DNA of 64,000 nucleotides. Origin: an uncultured Pseudoruegeria sp. (GTDB lineage: Bacteria; Pseudomonadota; Alphaproteobacteria; Rhodobacterales; Rhodobacteraceae). Below the pieces are notes generated by a model that was not told where the DNA came from, did no database searches, and saw only the letters and a program-made list of their open reading frames with translations. The translations under genes and the position numbers were made by a program. Where the stretch lies: NCBI GenBank assembly GCA_947498155.1, contig CANMJD010000002.1, forward strand, positions 310,001-374,000, read 5' to 3'. The first letter of the stretch is position 1. Each line of letters opens with the position of its first letter. Below are positions 62,650 through 64,000 of this stretch, one piece after another.

Positions 62650-63285
62650 CTACAATATTTGTGGTTGCGTCAAAAACTGCACGCCTTCGCTGTTAAGGGT
62701 GGCTTTGGCCTGTGCAAGAGAGCCGTCCATATCAATCGCCCGACAAAGGTCGGTTATAATAGTTGTGGAAAATCCAAGCCTTGCGGCATCCAATGCCGAA
62801 TATTGTACACAAAAATCCGTCGCCAACCCGACCATCCAAAGATCCGTCACCCCTCGGGTGCGCAAATATCCTTCTAATCCGGTTGGGGTTTTATGGTCGT
62901 TTTCGAAAAATGCCGAATAGCTGTCTACGGCGGAGCGAAACCCTTTTCGAATCACCAAATCAGCCGCGTCTGACCTTAATTCCGGGTGAAAAGCCGCCCC
63001 TTGGCTGCCCTGAACGCAATGATCGGGCCATAGTACCTGCGGGCCATAAGGCATGTCGATCACCTGAAAGGGGGCTTTGTCGGCGTGACTACTGGCAAAA
63101 GAGGAATGCCCCGAAGGATGCCAGTCCTGCGTCAGAACCTTCACTTGAAAATTATCAAACAACCCGTTGATCCCGGTGATGATCTCATCGCCACCGGCCA
63201 CAGCCAGAGCACCTCCGGGACAGAAATCATTCTGCACATCAATTACAATCAGGGCGTGGGTTTCGGGATGCATATTGCTTTCCAT
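62650..63285 (-). CDS. pncA: Nicotinamidase
   Basis: Deamidates nicotinamide to nicotinate, the first step of NAD salvage. 211 residues. The catalytic triad is Asp16 (IDVQNDF), Lys114 (IRKGF) and Cys159 (LATDFCV). Metal ligands are Asp54, His56 and His60 in DWHPSGH. A GGAGG site precedes the ATG by 6 bp. It leads a minus-strand series with the hybrid kinase and pncB. Confidence 0.96.
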   Translation of the reverse strand: MESNMHPETHALIVIDVQNDFCPGGALAVAGGDEIITGINGLFDNFQVKVLTQDWHPSGHSSFASSHADKAPFQVIDMPYGPQVLWPDHCVQGSQGAAFHPELRSDAADLVIRKGFRSAVDSYSAFFENDHKTPTGLEGYLRTRGVTDLWMVGLATDFCVQYSALDAARLGFSTTIITDLCRAIDMDGSLAQAKATLNSEGVQFLTQPQIL

Positions 63286-63371
63286 CTTGGGTCCTCCAAT
63301 GGGTAAGCAGCCTGTTGCCTTGCGTCAATGGGCCCCTTGTATCTATGGCGGGATTTGCCTAAATCGCCCCT

Positions 63372-64000
63372 ATGTATACAGTTGCAGCTCTCTATCATTT
63401 CACCCGTTTTGACCATCCGGCCGCCCTGCGCGGCCCCTTGCAGGATGTTTGTGATGCCCATGGTGTCAAAGGAACACTCTTGCTGGCCAAAGAAGGGATC
63501 AACGGTACTGTCGCGGGCACCCGCGCCGGAATTGACGCGATGCTAGCCCATGTGCGTAGCCTGCCGGGCTGCGCGACGTTGGAGCATAAAGAGAGCCTTG
63601 CCTCTGAGATGCCGTTCATCCGGATGAAGGTGCGCCTTAAGCGCGAGATTGTCACCATGGGGCAACCGGATGTCGACCCGACGGCCGCAGTTGGTAACTA
63701 CGTTGATCCGGCGGATTGGAATGATCTGATCAGTGCCGAAGATGTCGTGGTGATCGATACCCGCAACGATTATGAGGTCGCCATTGGCACTTTTGAGGGC
63801 GCGGTTGATCCGGAAACCAAGCGATTTGGCGATTTCCCGCAGTGGTGGGAAGACAACAAAGAACGGTTTCACAACAAACGCGTGGCGATGTTTTGCACTG
63901 GCGGTATCCGCTGCGAAAAGTCGACCAACTACCTGATGGGCCAAGGGGTCGAGGATGTGTACCACCTCAAGGGCGGTATTTTGAAATACCTCGAGGAAGT
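63372..64000 (+). CDS. trhO: tRNA uridine hydroxylase TrhO (rhodanese-like), 3' end cut off
   Basis: Oxygen-dependent 5-hydroxylation of uridine 34 in tRNA is the known role of the YceA/TrhO family. The open frame runs past the window end; about 209 residues are visible. The N-terminal acylphosphatase-like domain ([14 protein letters not shown]) is followed by a rhodanese domain ([17 protein letters not shown]) with the active-site loop [12 protein letters not shown]; the first cysteine there is the likely catalytic one. It diverges from pncA across about 86 bp. Confidence 0.93.
   Translation, partial: MYTVAALYHFTRFDHPAALRGPLQDVCDAHGVKGTLLLAKEGINGTVAGTRAGIDAMLAHVRSLPGCATLEHKESLASEMPFIRMKVRLKREIVTMGQPDVDPTAAVGNYVDPADWNDLISAEDVVVIDTRNDYEVAIGTFEGAVDPETKRFGDFPQWWEDNKERFHNKRVAMFCTGGIRCEKSTNYLMGQGVEDVYHLKGGILKYLEE

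Noticed and set aside
1-64000. CRISPR arrays, insertion sequences, prophage, tRNA or rRNA genes
   Set aside because: I saw no regularly spaced repeats, transposase or integrase motifs, terminal repeats, or a convincing tRNA cloverleaf. A tRNA scan was not possible, so a missed tRNA cannot be fully excluded.

Overview
The window reads as chromosomal DNA of a marine alphaproteobacterium of the Rhodobacteraceae (Roseobacter group). The evidence is family content: DUF2794, an IalB-family protein, Hint-domain proteins, a Rhizobium-type asparaginase, a DapD/DapE lysine pathway, and a gpmI-envC-ctpA-rppH block. Coding sequence is moderately GC-rich. I cannot name a genus. Nearly all of the window is gene-dense housekeeping sequence. 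I saw no prophage, insertion sequence, CRISPR array, rRNA or convincing tRNA.

Layout. 1-3271: the end of a sugar ABC-transport and sugar-acid oxidation cluster (permease end, Tat-exported binding protein, mutarotase-like protein, uronate-dehydrogenase-like SDR). It is followed by about 640 bp with no supported gene. 3909-4931: asd with its own terminator. 5534-7538 (minus): a three-gene inorganic-carbon operon of beta-carbonic anhydrase, SbtA bicarbonate transporter and PII-like SbtB. 8132-10682: M17 aminopeptidase, NlpC/P60 hydrolase and DUF2794. 11310-15835 (minus): gpmI-envC-ctpA-rppH. 16519-22407 (minus): lytic transglycosylase, RNase R, a TIGR04282 protein, an acetyltransferase and dapE. 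22749-24929: a Hint-domain protein and an ionotropic-glutamate-receptor-like protein. 25396-26223: dapD. 26376-34269: M20 peptidase, LOG protein, aldonolactone-oxidase-like flavoprotein, rlmN, a second Hint protein, IalB and asparaginase. 34266-38952: serB with a TSUP transporter, divergent from serC-serA. 39072-42802: phosphatase, HdeD-like protein and the threonine-degrading kbl-tdh pair. 42878-53619 (minus): recQ, yaaA, and an alpha-2-macroglobulin/PBP1C pair. 53754-58254: thioesterase, MFS permease, mepA, phytase-like esterase and queuosine-precursor transporter. 58280-58973: a structured leader with a mini-ORF and terminator ahead of arfB. 58980-63285 (minus): pncA, a hybrid histidine kinase and pncB. 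63372-end: trhO, cut by the window edge.

How the genes work together. Cell-envelope maintenance recurs (EnvC, CtpA, lytic transglycosylase, NlpC, MepA, PBP1C/A2M). Amino-acid metabolism supplies lysine and diaminopimelate (asd, dapD, dapE), serine (serA, serB, serC) and threonine breakdown (tdh, kbl). NAD salvage (pncA, pncB) is interleaved with a sensor kinase.

The points most worth a second look are: the glutamate-receptor-like protein without a canonical pore filter; two genes whose ribosome-binding sites lie inside strong hairpins (the A2M gene and an 18-codon ORF ahead of arfB); the carbon-uptake operon; a Tdh lacking its structural-zinc cysteines; a Hint protein with both key catalytic positions replaced, beside a second Hint gene that lacks a standard start codon at its apparent homologous N-terminus; and the kinase inside the NAD-salvage gene set.
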